A DNA stretch of 64,000 nucleotides from CAYVVT01 sp964454335 (GCA_964454335.1 CAYVVT010000010.1:1-64000); one strand, 5' to 3'. Positions 1-8,531 are shown, counted from the first letter of the stretch. The notes: a model not told the origin generated them from the sequence alone. Made by a program: numbers and translations.

Positions 1-1
1 G

Positions 2-74
2 TGGGCCCACAGGGATTCGAACCCCGAACCTGCGGATTATGAGTCCGATGCTCTAACCGTTGAGCTATGGGCCC
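2..74 (-). tRNA. tRNA with CAU anticodon (Met or Ile2)
   Basis: Read on the minus strand, this folds as a cloverleaf: a 7-bp acceptor stem (GGGCCCA with TGGGCCC), a D arm GCTC/GAGC, an anticodon loop CTCATAA with anticodon CAU, and a T arm containing GGTTCGAATCC. The discriminator base is A. Base 1 of the window is the first C of a probable encoded CCA, so the 3' tail is cut by the window edge. The outermost anticodon-stem pair is a T-C mismatch. Elongator Met, initiator Met and lysidine-modified Ile2 cannot be told apart with certainty here. Confidence 0.92.
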
Positions 75-280
75 TTTCTGCGAAAGGGCAGCGGAGTTTA
101 CTCCGTAAACTCCAGGCCCCCTTATCAATAATGTCACGGGCTCTAACCGTTGCGTGTCCCGCCGTAGACCTGTGAAGGCGGAAGCTACCTGTCCATCGTA
201 GACCACGCGCCAGCGTGGCGTAGATGGATGGGCCCGGTCTGCCAGCCGAAGTCACCGCAACAGCGGTGCGTAGGCCGGGC
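71..280. repeat. Hairpin array upstream of the tRNA
   Basis: Five or more inverted repeats lie in about 210 bases. Positions 71-78/82-89 form an 8-bp stem with a 3-base loop that includes the first four tRNA bases. Positions 93-101/105-113 form a 9-bp stem with a 3-base loop. GGCGG at 177-181 complements CCGCC at 159-163. Nested stems 192-197/223-228 and 203-208/213-218 enclose GCCA. Nested stems 232-237/275-280 and 253-258/263-268 enclose AACA. Motifs of the type CGTAGA/GCGTAG recur at stem shoulders. The 12-mer CTCTAACCGTTG of the tRNA D arm (51-62) is repeated at 141-152. The array has no coding potential that I trust. Confidence 0.75.
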
Positions 281-409
281 AAAATACCCTGTAAGCTATA
301 TGGAGACAAAGGGAAAGAGAAAATCCAGGCGCGGATTTTAGTCCAAAATATGAATAGTTTGGGATATGAATGATTGTGTCCAGTTAACTATGAATAACCG
401 ACAAAAAAC
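281..409. other. Non-coding stretch with three TATGAAT copies
   Basis: Together with the hairpin array and the promoter-terminator unit this fills the 460 bases between the tRNA and dnaG. No credible gene is seen. The heptamer TATGAAT occurs at 349-355, 365-371 and 389-395, that is 16 and 24 bases apart, in an AT-rich setting. It could be a short iteron-like site, but three copies of a 7-mer in AT-rich DNA is weak evidence. Confidence 0.3.
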
Positions 410-439
410 AAAAAATCCCCCGATTTTGGTGACCGAGGG
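410..439 (-). terminator. Rho-independent terminator after dnaG
   Basis: On the minus strand CCCTCG (434-439) pairs with CGGGGG (417-422, one G-T pair) around an 11-base loop and is followed by ATTTTTTG. It lies about 100 bases past the dnaG stop, and about 20 bases past the predicted start point of the small promoter at 467-495, so it can end either transcript. Confidence 0.65.
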
Positions 440-466
440 ACTTCTCGCTGTCATTTTTCCATAGGT

Positions 467-495
467 ATTTTAGGCAATCTTCAAGATGCTGTCAA
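467..495 (-). promoter_or_regulatory. Near-consensus sigma-70 promoter
   Basis: The minus strand shows TTGACA (490-495), a 17-base spacer and TAAAAT (467-472). The predicted start is near 460. A terminator hairpin begins only about 20 bases later, so the default product would be an RNA of roughly 50 bases. Read-through would enter the hairpin array and the tRNA. Confidence 0.6.
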
Positions 496-534
496 ATGAT
501 TAATCCGGAAATCTTGAACTTTTTATGGAGTGGT

Positions 535-2310
535 CTAAAGACTTGATTGTTTTAACTTTAAGTCACTGATCTGTTTCATCAGATCACTGATATCACCACC
601 TTCGCGTTCGGTGTTTCGCAGTGACTCCCGGAGGGCATCAAGCTCCCGCTTGATATTTTCATGCCGGATTGTGCGCACACACTCGCCAGCCAGCTTCAGG
701 CTCTCGGGAACATCGTCCACTTCAGCGATAAGACGAGTGAGTAAACGCCTCAGATCGGCTGATTCCACATCATCCAGAAGCCGGTTCCGGTTGATGGGGA
801 ACTCCTTGCGCAGCCTCCCGCGAAGCAACTGGAACAATTCGGGATGACGCAGATGGCCGATATCATCTGCATCCAGTGTGGAGGTCAGCCACTCCAGAAG
901 ATCCGTGTCCTGGCTGAGATGCATACGCAGCAGTTCGATCTCCGCCCGGTCGATGGCCGAGCTGACCTGCGGTTTTTTCGCTGCCAACTTCTCCTCCCCT
1001 CTCGTTCTGCGGACACCCGGACGGCTGCGGCGTAACTGCTCGTGCAGCACCTGCATGACATTTGTCTCCGATACACCCAATTCCTCGGCGAGTTGACCGG
1101 CCAGCATCTCCCGCAACAGATTGTTCTCGATCTGGGCCAGGTCCGTGACGAAACTCCGAATGAAATTCGCCTTGGCCGTGGTGCTGCCCAGCTGCTCCCG
1201 CTGACTGTCGATGATAAAGGGGATGTAATCCCGGGCTTCCTCCTGGAGTGTCTCGAACGCGGCAGGTTCATGCTCATCAAAATAGCTGTCGGGATCCTCA
1301 TCCGCAGGTAGGGCGATGATCCTCGTTTCCAATCCGGCTTCCAGGAGCGCCAGTCCGGACCGCTGTGCGGCCTTCCTGCCGGCATCATCGCTGTCATAAC
1401 AGATGAAGACCTTGTCCGCAAAACGCTTGACGATGGCGGCCTGCTGGCGGGTGAATGCCGTCCCTGTTCCCGCCACCACATTCTCAAATCCTTCCTGGTG
1501 CAGTCGGATCAGGTCCAGATAGCCCTCCACCAGGACAGCGCTGCGCGTCTTGCGCATGGGATCCTTGCTGATGTGCAGTCCATAGAGTGTTCTGCCTTTA
1601 TGGTAGATGGGCGTTTCCGGACTGTTCATGTATTTGGCGCCTTCGACATCACCGAAAACCCTGCCGCCAAAGGCCTGGACCTTCCCAAGGTTGTTGGCGA
1701 TGGGGAACATGATGCGGCCACGGAAGCGATCGTAGAAGCTGCCGTCATTGCGGGACATGAGCAGACCGCTACGCTCCAGGATCTGCTTTGATAGTCCCAG
1801 CTTCATGGCCTCCAGTGTCAGGGTCTCCCACTGATCAGGCGCGAAGCCTACTCTGAATTTCTTGAGGACCTCAGGCTTGAAACCTCGATCCACCATGTAG
1901 GTATGGGCTTCCTTCCCCTGGTCGTCGAAGATGGTCCGTTCATAGATCCGGGCCGCCAGTTCGTGTAGATTGTAGTAATGGGCCTGGTCATCCCGAGGTG
2001 CATCCGAGCGGGTGCTGGTCTCTATCTTGATGTTGGCCCGCTCGGCCAGCAATTTCACTGCAGACAGGAAATCCAGACGCTCATGCTCCATGACGAAGTT
2101 GATGACATTCCCACCGGCGCCGCAGCCGAAACAGTGATAGATCTGTTTGTCCGGGCTGACACTGAAGGAAGGGGTCTTCTCATCATGGAAGGGACAGCGA
2201 CCGAAGTAATTTCGGCCAGAGCGTTTCAACTGAACGTATTCAGACACCACGTCTACGATGTCGTTCGACTCGCGGATCTGTTCGATGGTCTGTTCAGGTA
2301 TTAGGGCCAT
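535..2310 (-). CDS. dnaG: DNA primase DnaG
   Basis: Primase that lays down RNA primers for the replicative polymerase at the fork. The 591 residues have the usual bacterial DnaG order. The N-terminal zinc-binding domain has Cys39, His42, Cys60 and Cys63 in CPFHDEKTPSF...CFGC. The RNA-polymerase core contains a TOPRIM fold with EGYLD near residue 262 and YDSDDAG near 306, the metal-binding acidic residues. A helical C-terminal region that would contact DnaB follows. The start MALIPEQTIEQIRE is the expected N-terminus for the family. It is the last gene of a leftward row (cvpA, mutS2, dnaG), and a palindromic repeat separates it from mutS2. Confidence 0.97.
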   Translation of the reverse strand: MALIPEQTIEQIRESNDIVDVVSEYVQLKRSGRNYFGRCPFHDEKTPSFSVSPDKQIYHCFGCGAGGNVINFVMEHERLDFLSAVKLLAERANIKIETSTRSDAPRDDQAHYYNLHELAARIYERTIFDDQGKEAHTYMVDRGFKPEVLKKFRVGFAPDQWETLTLEAMKLGLSKQILERSGLLMSRNDGSFYDRFRGRIMFPIANNLGKVQAFGGRVFGDVEGAKYMNSPETPIYHKGRTLYGLHISKDPMRKTRSAVLVEGYLDLIRLHQEGFENVVAGTGTAFTRQQAAIVKRFADKVFICYDSDDAGRKAAQRSGLALLEAGLETRIIALPADEDPDSYFDEHEPAAFETLQEEARDYIPFIIDSQREQLGSTTAKANFIRSFVTDLAQIENNLLREMLAGQLAEELGVSETNVMQVLHEQLRRSRPGVRRTRGEEKLAAKKPQVSSAIDRAEIELLRMHLSQDTDLLEWLTSTLDADDIGHLRHPELFQLLRGRLRKEFPINRNRLLDDVESADLRRLLTRLIAEVDDVPESLKLAGECVRTIRHENIKRELDALRESLRNTEREGGDISDLMKQISDLKLKQSSL

Positions 2311-2351
2311 GCTGTTACTTTAGCTTAAGCAGTGACAAAAATAAAAACAAT

Positions 2352-2465
2352 TGTCATTGCGAGGACTGTCCTGAGGACAGTCCGTGGTAATCCAGTCCGA
2401 AAAGCTCAGAGCATCGATTACGAGATTGCCACGTCGCCCTGCGCACAGGGCTCCTCGCAACGACA
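2352..2465. repeat. 114-bp palindromic intergenic repeat
   Basis: The ends are imperfect inverted copies: TGTCATTGCGAGGA at 2352-2365 against TCCTCGCAACGACA at 2452-2465. Inside are GTGGTAATC with GATTGCCAC, and two hairpins, ACTGTCC-TGA-GGACAGT and CCCTG-CGCA-CAGGG. The TCATTGCGAGG start and GCTCCTCGCAA end are known to me from dispersed palindromic elements in many bacterial genomes. It fills the gap between mutS2 and dnaG and may act as a transcription or mRNA-stability boundary. Confidence 0.75.
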
Positions 2466-2478
2466 TCGGAAGGTCCGA

Positions 2479-4860
2479 TCATTTCAATTCCACAAAAGTC
2501 GCCCCGGCCCCACCTTCGTCGAGACCGCCCAGCCGGAACGCTTTCACTGAGCGATGTCCCTCCAGGACCTCATGAACCACCTTCTTGATGACACCGGTGC
2601 CCTTGCCATGAATGATCTGTATCTGTGACAGGTTCGACAGGAGAGCCTGATCGATGAAAGTGTTCAATTCCTGTATGGCAGCTTCAGCACGATAACCACG
2701 CAGGTCAAGGTTATAGGTGGCTGTGGATTCAGTCTGGACATTCACGACAACCTTGTCCCGGGGCTCCTCGGGCTCCATACCCTCAGGTAACTGCGCCAAC
2801 CAGTCCAGGGGAACCTTCATTCGCTTGCCGTCCACATCGACATACACCTTCCCGGCACTGGGTTCGCCCACGATCCTGCCGGCCTGGTTCAGGATTTTCA
2901 CCAGGACATCGACACCGGATCTGATCTCAGAATCTTCCACGGGCTGCAGTTCCCGGCTGTCATCCTCTTCCTCTGCTGCCAGAGCATCGACACGTTCTTC
3001 CATCGATTCCAGAGCATCATGGGCCGAGCGTATGACCTCTTTGGAAGCCTGCCCTTCGCGGATCTCCCTGATGACCTGCTCAACGGTCTTTCTTGCTGAG
3101 CGAATGATATCCTGGGCCTGTACCGCTGCGTTGCGCTCCGCGTGCTTCTCGGCCTTCTTTACCTCAGCCAGACCCTTTTCGATCTGCTTCTGCTTGCGCA
3201 GCATCTCGCGCTGTAATTCTTCCGCCGTGGTCTTCAGCGCCTTGGTCTCCTGGCGTTCTGCTTCCAGATTTCTCAGCAGGTTCTCCAGGGTTTCCCGTCC
3301 CTGCCCCAGGTAATCACGGGCCTGTTTGAGGATCCCCGATCCCAGACCCAGACGTTTGCTGATCTCGAAACCATAGCTGCTGCCCGGCACACCCGACTGG
3401 AACCGATAGGTGGGTTCAAGAGCGGCCTGGTCGAATTCCATGGCGCCGTTGATCACCTGCTCAGTTTCGTGGGCATACACTTTCAGATCCCCAAGATGCG
3501 TGGTGGCGATGGTCTTGCAGCCGATGCTGCCCAGTTCTTCCAGAACGGCCCTGGCCAGCGCGCCACCTTCGGCAGGATCGGTACCGGTACCCAGTTCATC
3601 CAGGAGCACCAGGCTGCCCTTGCTGGCTTCGTTGGTGATGGCGATGATGGCCTGGACATGGGCGGAAAAGGTGGAAAGATCATTCACCAGGGATTGCTGA
3701 TCCCCGATATCCGTATAGACCTCGTCAAAGACCGGCACCAGACTACCCTCGGCAGCCGGGATGGGGATACCACTGTTGGCCATGACCGACAGCAGGCCCA
3801 CTGTTTTAATGGCAACCGTCTTGCCGCCGGCGTTGGGTCCTGTCACCACCAGCGTATGTACGCCGGGTGGCATATCCAGATCCAGGGGGACCACCTCGCG
3901 TTGCAGCATGAGCCGCGGATTGCGTGCTGATTTCAGTTTCAGGTGATCCCTGTCCACGAGTTGTGGGATTGTGGCATCGAAGCGTTTTCCAAATCGAGCC
4001 AGTGCGACGTGGAAGTCGATGATCTGCAAAGCTTCAAAATTGGCCGAGATATCTATAGTGTGCGGATGCAGCCTGGCTGTAAGCGCTTTCAGGATGCGCT
4101 CGATCTCGCGCTGTTCTTCGATCTTCAGTGACTTGATATGATTGTTCAGTTCAATGAGTTCGATGGGCTCGATGAAGGTGGTGGCGCCAGTATTGGACTG
4201 GTCCTGGATCACACCCTGGACCTGGTTCTTGTAGGAGGACAGCACCGGCAGAACCAAACGACCGGCCTTCATGGTTGCCCGGTCCTCGTTCAGCCAGCCT
4301 TCCTGGTTGTAGTGTTTGACCAATCCCTGCATGCGTGAACGGACGCTGCCCGCAGCCTTCTCGATCTGTCTGCGCAACTTTGCCAGTTCCGGAGAGGCCT
4401 GATCAAGAACAATCCCGTCCGGACCCACCACCCGTTTGATCTCCTTCTCCAGGGTGGACAGGGCCGTGATCTGCTGGATCACCATCTGCCAGGCAGAGAT
4501 ATCCGGATCGATGCGATGCTGAAAATAGGATTGCAGGACACGGGTCTGTTCCAGGGTATTCAGAACATCCAGCAGCACCGAGGGCTGCAGGGTACTGTCC
4601 TTGATGGCCAGCAGTGTCAGAGGTTCGGCGATGTCCTCGTACTGCTGCAGACCGATCCCCTGACCTTCAGCATCGAACTGCCAGATCTCTTCGATCCGTT
4701 GTAATTGTGTTTTAAGCACTTCGGGGTCACCACCGGGTGACAGGCTGAGCAACCTGTCGCTCACCGGTGCAGAATGAGCCTCATCGGCCAGCAGCCTCAG
4801 GATATGGTCAAAACCGAGATGATTGAATGTCTGCCGGAGCGGCAGGTCGAACTCACCCAT
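2479..4860 (-). CDS. mutS2: Endonuclease MutS2
   Basis: MutS-family ATPase with a nuclease tail, implicated in suppressing recombination and in rescue of collided ribosomes. The 793 residues are normal for the family. The core and clamp regions come first. The ABC-type ATPase follows, with Walker A GPNAGGKT near residue 343 and LLDELGTGTDP near 418. Then comes a long charged coiled coil and a C-terminal Smr nuclease domain (about 715-793) with LDLRGYRAEAA and HGKGTG. The mismatch-recognition domain of MutS1 is absent, as expected. It starts 13 bases after the cvpA stop. Confidence 0.96.
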   Translation of the reverse strand: MGEFDLPLRQTFNHLGFDHILRLLADEAHSAPVSDRLLSLSPGGDPEVLKTQLQRIEEIWQFDAEGQGIGLQQYEDIAEPLTLLAIKDSTLQPSVLLDVLNTLEQTRVLQSYFQHRIDPDISAWQMVIQQITALSTLEKEIKRVVGPDGIVLDQASPELAKLRRQIEKAAGSVRSRMQGLVKHYNQEGWLNEDRATMKAGRLVLPVLSSYKNQVQGVIQDQSNTGATTFIEPIELIELNNHIKSLKIEEQREIERILKALTARLHPHTIDISANFEALQIIDFHVALARFGKRFDATIPQLVDRDHLKLKSARNPRLMLQREVVPLDLDMPPGVHTLVVTGPNAGGKTVAIKTVGLLSVMANSGIPIPAAEGSLVPVFDEVYTDIGDQQSLVNDLSTFSAHVQAIIAITNEASKGSLVLLDELGTGTDPAEGGALARAVLEELGSIGCKTIATTHLGDLKVYAHETEQVINGAMEFDQAALEPTYRFQSGVPGSSYGFEISKRLGLGSGILKQARDYLGQGRETLENLLRNLEAERQETKALKTTAEELQREMLRKQKQIEKGLAEVKKAEKHAERNAAVQAQDIIRSARKTVEQVIREIREGQASKEVIRSAHDALESMEERVDALAAEEEDDSRELQPVEDSEIRSGVDVLVKILNQAGRIVGEPSAGKVYVDVDGKRMKVPLDWLAQLPEGMEPEEPRDKVVVNVQTESTATYNLDLRGYRAEAAIQELNTFIDQALLSNLSQIQIIHGKGTGVIKKVVHEVLEGHRSVKAFRLGGLDEGGAGATFVELK

Positions 4861-4873
4861 AGTTACTACATCA

Positions 4874-5665
4874 TCACTCTTGCGGATCGAGGCCTTCCAT
4901 CAGCTCCTGCATCTGTTGGCGCTGTTCCTCAGGCATCATCTCCATGGCTTTCTGGACTGCCGGATTTTTCGCTCCACCGAGATCCTTGATGATTGTCTGG
5001 ATCTGGACGATATCGCCCCCTTCACCCTTCTGCATCTGGATCATCTGATCCACCAGTTTCTTCTGTTCTGGGCCCAGGGCCTTCAGCGCTTTCTGGAAGA
5101 GGGGGCTGTCGAGATCGATATTGCCGCCGGTAAGCCCGCCGCCACTCATGATCCCTCCGACGGTGTCCTGCAGCATGGCCAGTTCATCCTGAAAACCGAA
5201 GATACTGATCACATAACCCTGGAATACGTCAATGACCGGGAAGAGCTGAGAGTCCTTCTGCCAGTCCCCCCGCTTATCCGGAGGCAGGAGCATGAATGCC
5301 CATACAAAGGCAGACATGATGAGTCCGGCCTTGGTCATACCGAACAGGACACCACCGATGCGGTCGAGCCAGCCCAAAGAGATGGCTGAGAATATCTTTT
5401 TCAGGAACCAGGCTACCAGGTTGAATGCATACAGGACCGCTACAAAGGTGATGGCGAAACCGGCAATGGAGGCGTATTGCTCCGGAAGCTGAATGATCGG
5501 TTGTATGATTGCCAGGGTCACATCACTGTGGTTCATGGTGGCCCAGAGTGCGGCCGTGGCACCTACCAGTTTCATGGCACCCTGTATCAGACCTTGCCGC
5601 AAGCCGCTCAGGGCAAATAGCCCGATGAGAAAGAAGCCCCCGAGGTCAAATCCTGTTGCAATCAT
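4874..5665 (-). CDS. CvpA family membrane protein
   Basis: Inner-membrane protein of the CvpA family (colicin V production), whose exact job is unsettled and is linked to envelope integrity. The N-terminal half has about four hydrophobic segments (residues roughly 5-30, 35-55, 65-90 and 110-130), with the family-like stretch LDRIGGVLFGMTKAG. The last 100 residues are charged and probably cytoplasmic, longer than in the shortest CvpA proteins, with several Gln/Met-rich helices ending in LMEGLDPQE. It begins 3 bases after the yqeY stop, so the two are surely co-transcribed. Confidence 0.85.
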   Translation of the reverse strand: MIATGFDLGGFFLIGLFALSGLRQGLIQGAMKLVGATAALWATMNHSDVTLAIIQPIIQLPEQYASIAGFAITFVAVLYAFNLVAWFLKKIFSAISLGWLDRIGGVLFGMTKAGLIMSAFVWAFMLLPPDKRGDWQKDSQLFPVIDVFQGYVISIFGFQDELAMLQDTVGGIMSGGGLTGGNIDLDSPLFQKALKALGPEQKKLVDQMIQMQKGEGGDIVQIQTIIKDLGGAKNPAVQKAMEMMPEEQRQQMQELMEGLDPQE

Positions 5666-5668
5666 GCT

Positions 5669-6112
5669 CTATCCTAATTTCTCCCGTACATACTGTTGGA
5701 GCAGTTTACCGTCAGCCCGGCCCTCAGCAGCAGCCATGAGCTTCGGCATGACTTTGCCCATATCGGCCATGGAGCTGGCGCCTGTCTCAGTGAGCACTGA
5801 ATCCACCAGGGCTTTCATTTCATCAACACTCAACATCTTCGGTAGATATTTTTCCAGAAGGGAAAGTTCAGCCTCTTCCTGCTGCACAAGGTCATCACGT
5901 CCACCATCCTGGTACAATTTCATTGCCTCACGGCGCTGCTTGACTGCCGTCTGAACGATCTTGATGAATTCTGTTTCCCCGAGTTCCTCGCCCTTCTCGA
6001 TCTCACGTTCCTTGATACGGGCCTTCAGGCCGCGTATGGTACTCAACGCAGTCTGGTCCTTGGCTTTCATGGCCTGTTTCAACTCTTCGTTCAGTTGCTT
6101 CTCGAAGTCCAT
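5669..6112 (-). CDS. yqeY: GatB/YqeY domain protein
   Basis: A 147-residue free-standing YqeY protein, related to the tRNA-binding tail domain of the amidotransferase subunit GatB. Its cellular role is not firmly known. Family features are the N-terminal helix with LKQAMKAKDQTALSTIRGLKA, the GEELGETEFIKIVQTAVKQRREA stretch seen in two parts, and EKYLPKMLS followed by GKVMPKLMAAAEGRADGK. A strong ribosome site AAAGGAG lies 7 bases before the ATG. In many bacteria yqeY follows rpsU (S21). I looked for an S21 gene upstream and did not find one. Confidence 0.92.
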   Translation of the reverse strand: MDFEKQLNEELKQAMKAKDQTALSTIRGLKARIKEREIEKGEELGETEFIKIVQTAVKQRREAMKLYQDGGRDDLVQQEEAELSLLEKYLPKMLSVDEMKALVDSVLTETGASSMADMGKVMPKLMAAAEGRADGKLLQQYVREKLG

Positions 6113-6289
6113 TCCTACACTCCTTTGAAGAGGCTGAGAAAGTAAACCTCACGTATACAGGGTACGAGTGTTTTTCGGATGCCCGGCTGGATTGACGGGC
6201 TCACAGGATGATTTCCTTGCGGCCACCGAGATCGATGTCGAGGTCCCTACTGCAATTCTTGATGTGCTTTATGATCTTTGGAAGAAGGA
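6113..6289. other. Intergenic region, likely yqeY promoter side
   Basis: 177 bases between the ACT gene and yqeY. The minus strand holds GCCCG and CGGGC ten bases apart without a following T run, so it is not a convincing terminator. The yqeY ribosome site is at its left end. No gene is seen. Confidence 0.4.
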
Positions 6290-6763
6290 TCAGGGAACTT
6301 CGAAGACATCCTCCAGGGCGTACTGTGCCAGCTCCAGATCGTCGGAATGGACAACGGCGCTGATACTGCTGATGGATGTTGAGATACCCAGGATATTGAT
6401 GCCTTTCAAGCCCAGGGCGCGGAAAGCCGTGGCTGCCAGACCGCAGCGTTCCTTGAAATGGGGACCATAGGCCGTGATGAGACAGACTGGGAATAGTGGG
6501 TCGACGCTGATCCCGTCCGTGAGTTCCTGCACTGCAGCCAGCGCCTTCTCGAACATCTCCTTGTCCCTGACCTTCAGCGTGATGCCCATATTGGCTTTCC
6601 CGTCAGAGCCCCGATTCTCGGAAATGAAATTCACGCTCATCCCATGAAAACAGAATTCTTCCAATGCCATACCGCCCCAATCAGGTTCATCAGGCAGATT
6701 GTAGATCCGGATCAGTGTCAGGTTCTCATCGATGATGATACCGCCAATTGGTACCTTTTTCAC
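6290..6763 (-). CDS. Orphan double ACT-domain protein
   Basis: 157 residues that resemble the regulatory tail of aspartate kinase without any kinase domain. A first ACT unit covers about residues 15-75 (IRIYNLPDEPDWGG...VNFISENRG). A second covers about 92-155 and has the characteristic GLAATAFRALGLKGINILGISTS segment, seen here in pieces, followed by ISAVVHSDDLELA. ACT pairs usually bind amino acids or other small ligands. The start codon overlaps the histidine kinase stop by 4 bases, so it is translationally coupled to a sensor kinase at the end of the hydrogenase operon. A ligand-sensing role there is inference. Confidence 0.8.
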   Translation of the reverse strand: MKKVPIGGIIIDENLTLIRIYNLPDEPDWGGMALEEFCFHGMSVNFISENRGSDGKANMGITLKVRDKEMFEKALAAVQELTDGISVDPLFPVCLITAYGPHFKERCGLAATAFRALGLKGINILGISTSISSISAVVHSDDLELAQYALEDVFEVP

Positions 6764-8088
6764 TTCTGCTCCTCCCGGGGTAGAATCACTGTGAACTCAC
6801 TTCCTTCGTCCACCTTGCTCTGCAGTTCGATCCGGCCCTGGTGTAATTCCACCAGGCGCTGAACGATTGGCAGGCCCAAACCTGTCCCGTCGGAGATGCT
6901 CCGGCGGGCATCCGGTGTCCGATAGAATTCCTGAAATATATTTTTCTGTTCCTCAAGGGGAATACCCATTCCGTTGTCCTTGACGGAGATGATGACCTCG
7001 GATTCGTTGTCAAGGATCTCTATGTCGATCTCCCCATCTTCGTTGGAATAACGCACAGCATTGCTGATGAGGTTCAGGAAGATCTTTCTCAAGGCTTGGG
7101 GATCACCCGTGAATTGACACGCCTTCTCCGAAGATCTGATGGTCAGGCTGATATGCTTTCGCTCAGCATTGGCCTTCTCATCCTCCACAATATCGTTTAT
7201 GATCTGACAGAGGTTGACCTGCTCGAATTCCTGACGCTCCTGCATTGATCCGTAGGTCAGATCGGACAGATCCTTCAACATCTTGATGGTCTCCTCTCCC
7301 TTGCGGAGTGAACGATCAACCATATCCAGCACCCTGTCGTCAACTTCTTCCCCGAGTACATCCCTGATCACCATGAGCGTGGAGATCATGGTGGAGATCG
7401 GGGATTTCATCTCATGGCTGGAAATCCGGAAGAAATTCACCTTGGAGTGATTCACCTCCTGCAAGCGGCGATTGATGTTTTCCAGCTGGTCACGCACCTT
7501 GCGATGTCTATCCGTGACACTCTTGGCCAGGTAGGCGGACGCAAAGATCGTTGTAAGGAAGATCAGCCAGGTGGCCACGATGATCTGGATGTTACCCGCC
7601 ACGTGAATACTCGGATAAAAACAGATATGCGGGATGATCAGCCATAGTTCCAGCGCCAACAACGTGGTGTACAGCAGGACCGCCATTCCAGCATAGATAT
7701 AGGGGCGGGTACCTGGGAAGATGATGCTGGCGATTATGATGTGGAATACATAGAAGAATGAGAGGGGACTCTCGATCCCACCGGTAAGATAGATCAGGAA
7801 GGACAACAGGAACAGATCGGCCGTCATCTGGTTGGTGAGCAGTGTAACAAGGCGTTCCTTTGTGAAATGCCTGGATACCCGGGTGATATAGAGATAGACG
7901 ATATTGGAGAGGATCAACACCAGTAGCACGGCACCCAGTGTCCGTGCATCATGATAGCCGGGGAGCAGGAAGATGGTGCCCAGGATCCCTGCGAACAATC
8001 CCAGGACAGCATACCAGCGCAGGCGTATAAGCCACAAGTTGCGGCGTAGCAGGGAGGCAGCGGTAAAGGCTGGTAGCTCGTCAATCAT
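6760..8088 (-). CDS. Membrane sensor histidine kinase
   Basis: 442 residues. The N-terminal half has about six hydrophobic segments (residues roughly 20-185) with short loops and no large periplasmic sensor, so the signal is probably sensed in or near the membrane. A short coiled linker leads to the phosphoacceptor motif HEMKSPIST (His near 228). The ATPase has the N box NLISNAVRYS, G1 DNGMGI and G2 GTGLGL. The final residues are LPREEQK. It lies 43 bases downstream of a CheY-like regulator and overlaps the ACT gene, so these three form a signalling module that follows the hydrogenase genes. Its target is unknown. Confidence 0.93.
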   Translation of the reverse strand: MIDELPAFTAASLLRRNLWLIRLRWYAVLGLFAGILGTIFLLPGYHDARTLGAVLLVLILSNIVYLYITRVSRHFTKERLVTLLTNQMTADLFLLSFLIYLTGGIESPLSFFYVFHIIIASIIFPGTRPYIYAGMAVLLYTTLLALELWLIIPHICFYPSIHVAGNIQIIVATWLIFLTTIFASAYLAKSVTDRHRKVRDQLENINRRLQEVNHSKVNFFRISSHEMKSPISTMISTLMVIRDVLGEEVDDRVLDMVDRSLRKGEETIKMLKDLSDLTYGSMQERQEFEQVNLCQIINDIVEDEKANAERKHISLTIRSSEKACQFTGDPQALRKIFLNLISNAVRYSNEDGEIDIEILDNESEVIISVKDNGMGIPLEEQKNIFQEFYRTPDARRSISDGTGLGLPIVQRLVELHQGRIELQSKVDEGSEFTVILPREEQK

Positions 8089-8131
8089 GATGTAATTGCC
8101 CTCACATCAGGCGATGTGAATGGCGTTATCC

Positions 8132-8518
8132 CTACAGTTTTACGTGCTGTCGGACGACATCCACGAGTTTCTTGGGATTGACCGGTTTTTCCAGATAGGC
8201 ATCTACGGGTAAAAAGTCCTCATCTTTGCTGGGATCGAAGTGGAATCCGGTCTGGGTACCCACAGCCGTCAGAATGACAATCGGTGTATCCTTGATGCTT
8301 TCGTCATTGCGGATCTGGTAGGCGACATGAAAGCCCTCATCGATCTGGGCCATCATCACATCAAGCAGGACAAGGTCGGGTTTCTCATTACGGAGTTTCT
8401 CCAGGCCCTTGTTTCCGTCCTGGGCGTCAATGACCTCGAAATCTGCCGCTTCAAGCGTGACCCGCATGGCTTCGACAAGATCGAAATCATCGTCAATGAT
8501 CAACACCTTCTTAGACAT
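8132..8518 (-). CDS. Single-domain response regulator
   Basis: 128-residue CheY-like receiver with no output domain. Acidic pocket residues are in LIIDDD (9-11), the phosphoacceptor is Asp53 in LLDVMM, Thr is in VILTAVG and the conserved lysine is in YLEKPVNP. An insertion near residues 86-100 (GTQTGFHFDPSKDEDFLPVDAY) lengthens the loop before that lysine. This insertion recurs in receivers found near some hydrogenase loci, as far as I recall. AGGAGG lies 9 bases before the ATG. It is probably the partner of the adjacent kinase, acting by protein contact because it has no DNA-binding part. Confidence 0.92.
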   Translation of the reverse strand: MSKKVLIIDDDFDLVEAMRVTLEAADFEVIDAQDGNKGLEKLRNEKPDLVLLDVMMAQIDEGFHVAYQIRNDESIKDTPIVILTAVGTQTGFHFDPSKDEDFLPVDAYLEKPVNPKKLVDVVRQHVKL

Positions 8519-8531
8519 AGAGCATTACCTC

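Noticed and set aside
71..280. CRISPR array or second tRNA in the hairpin region
   Set aside because: Stems differ from each other, spacing is irregular and no second cloverleaf forms; only a D-arm fragment is repeated.
6113..6289. Possible rpsU (S21) gene before yqeY
   Set aside because: No frame with the basic S21 pattern was found on the minus strand.
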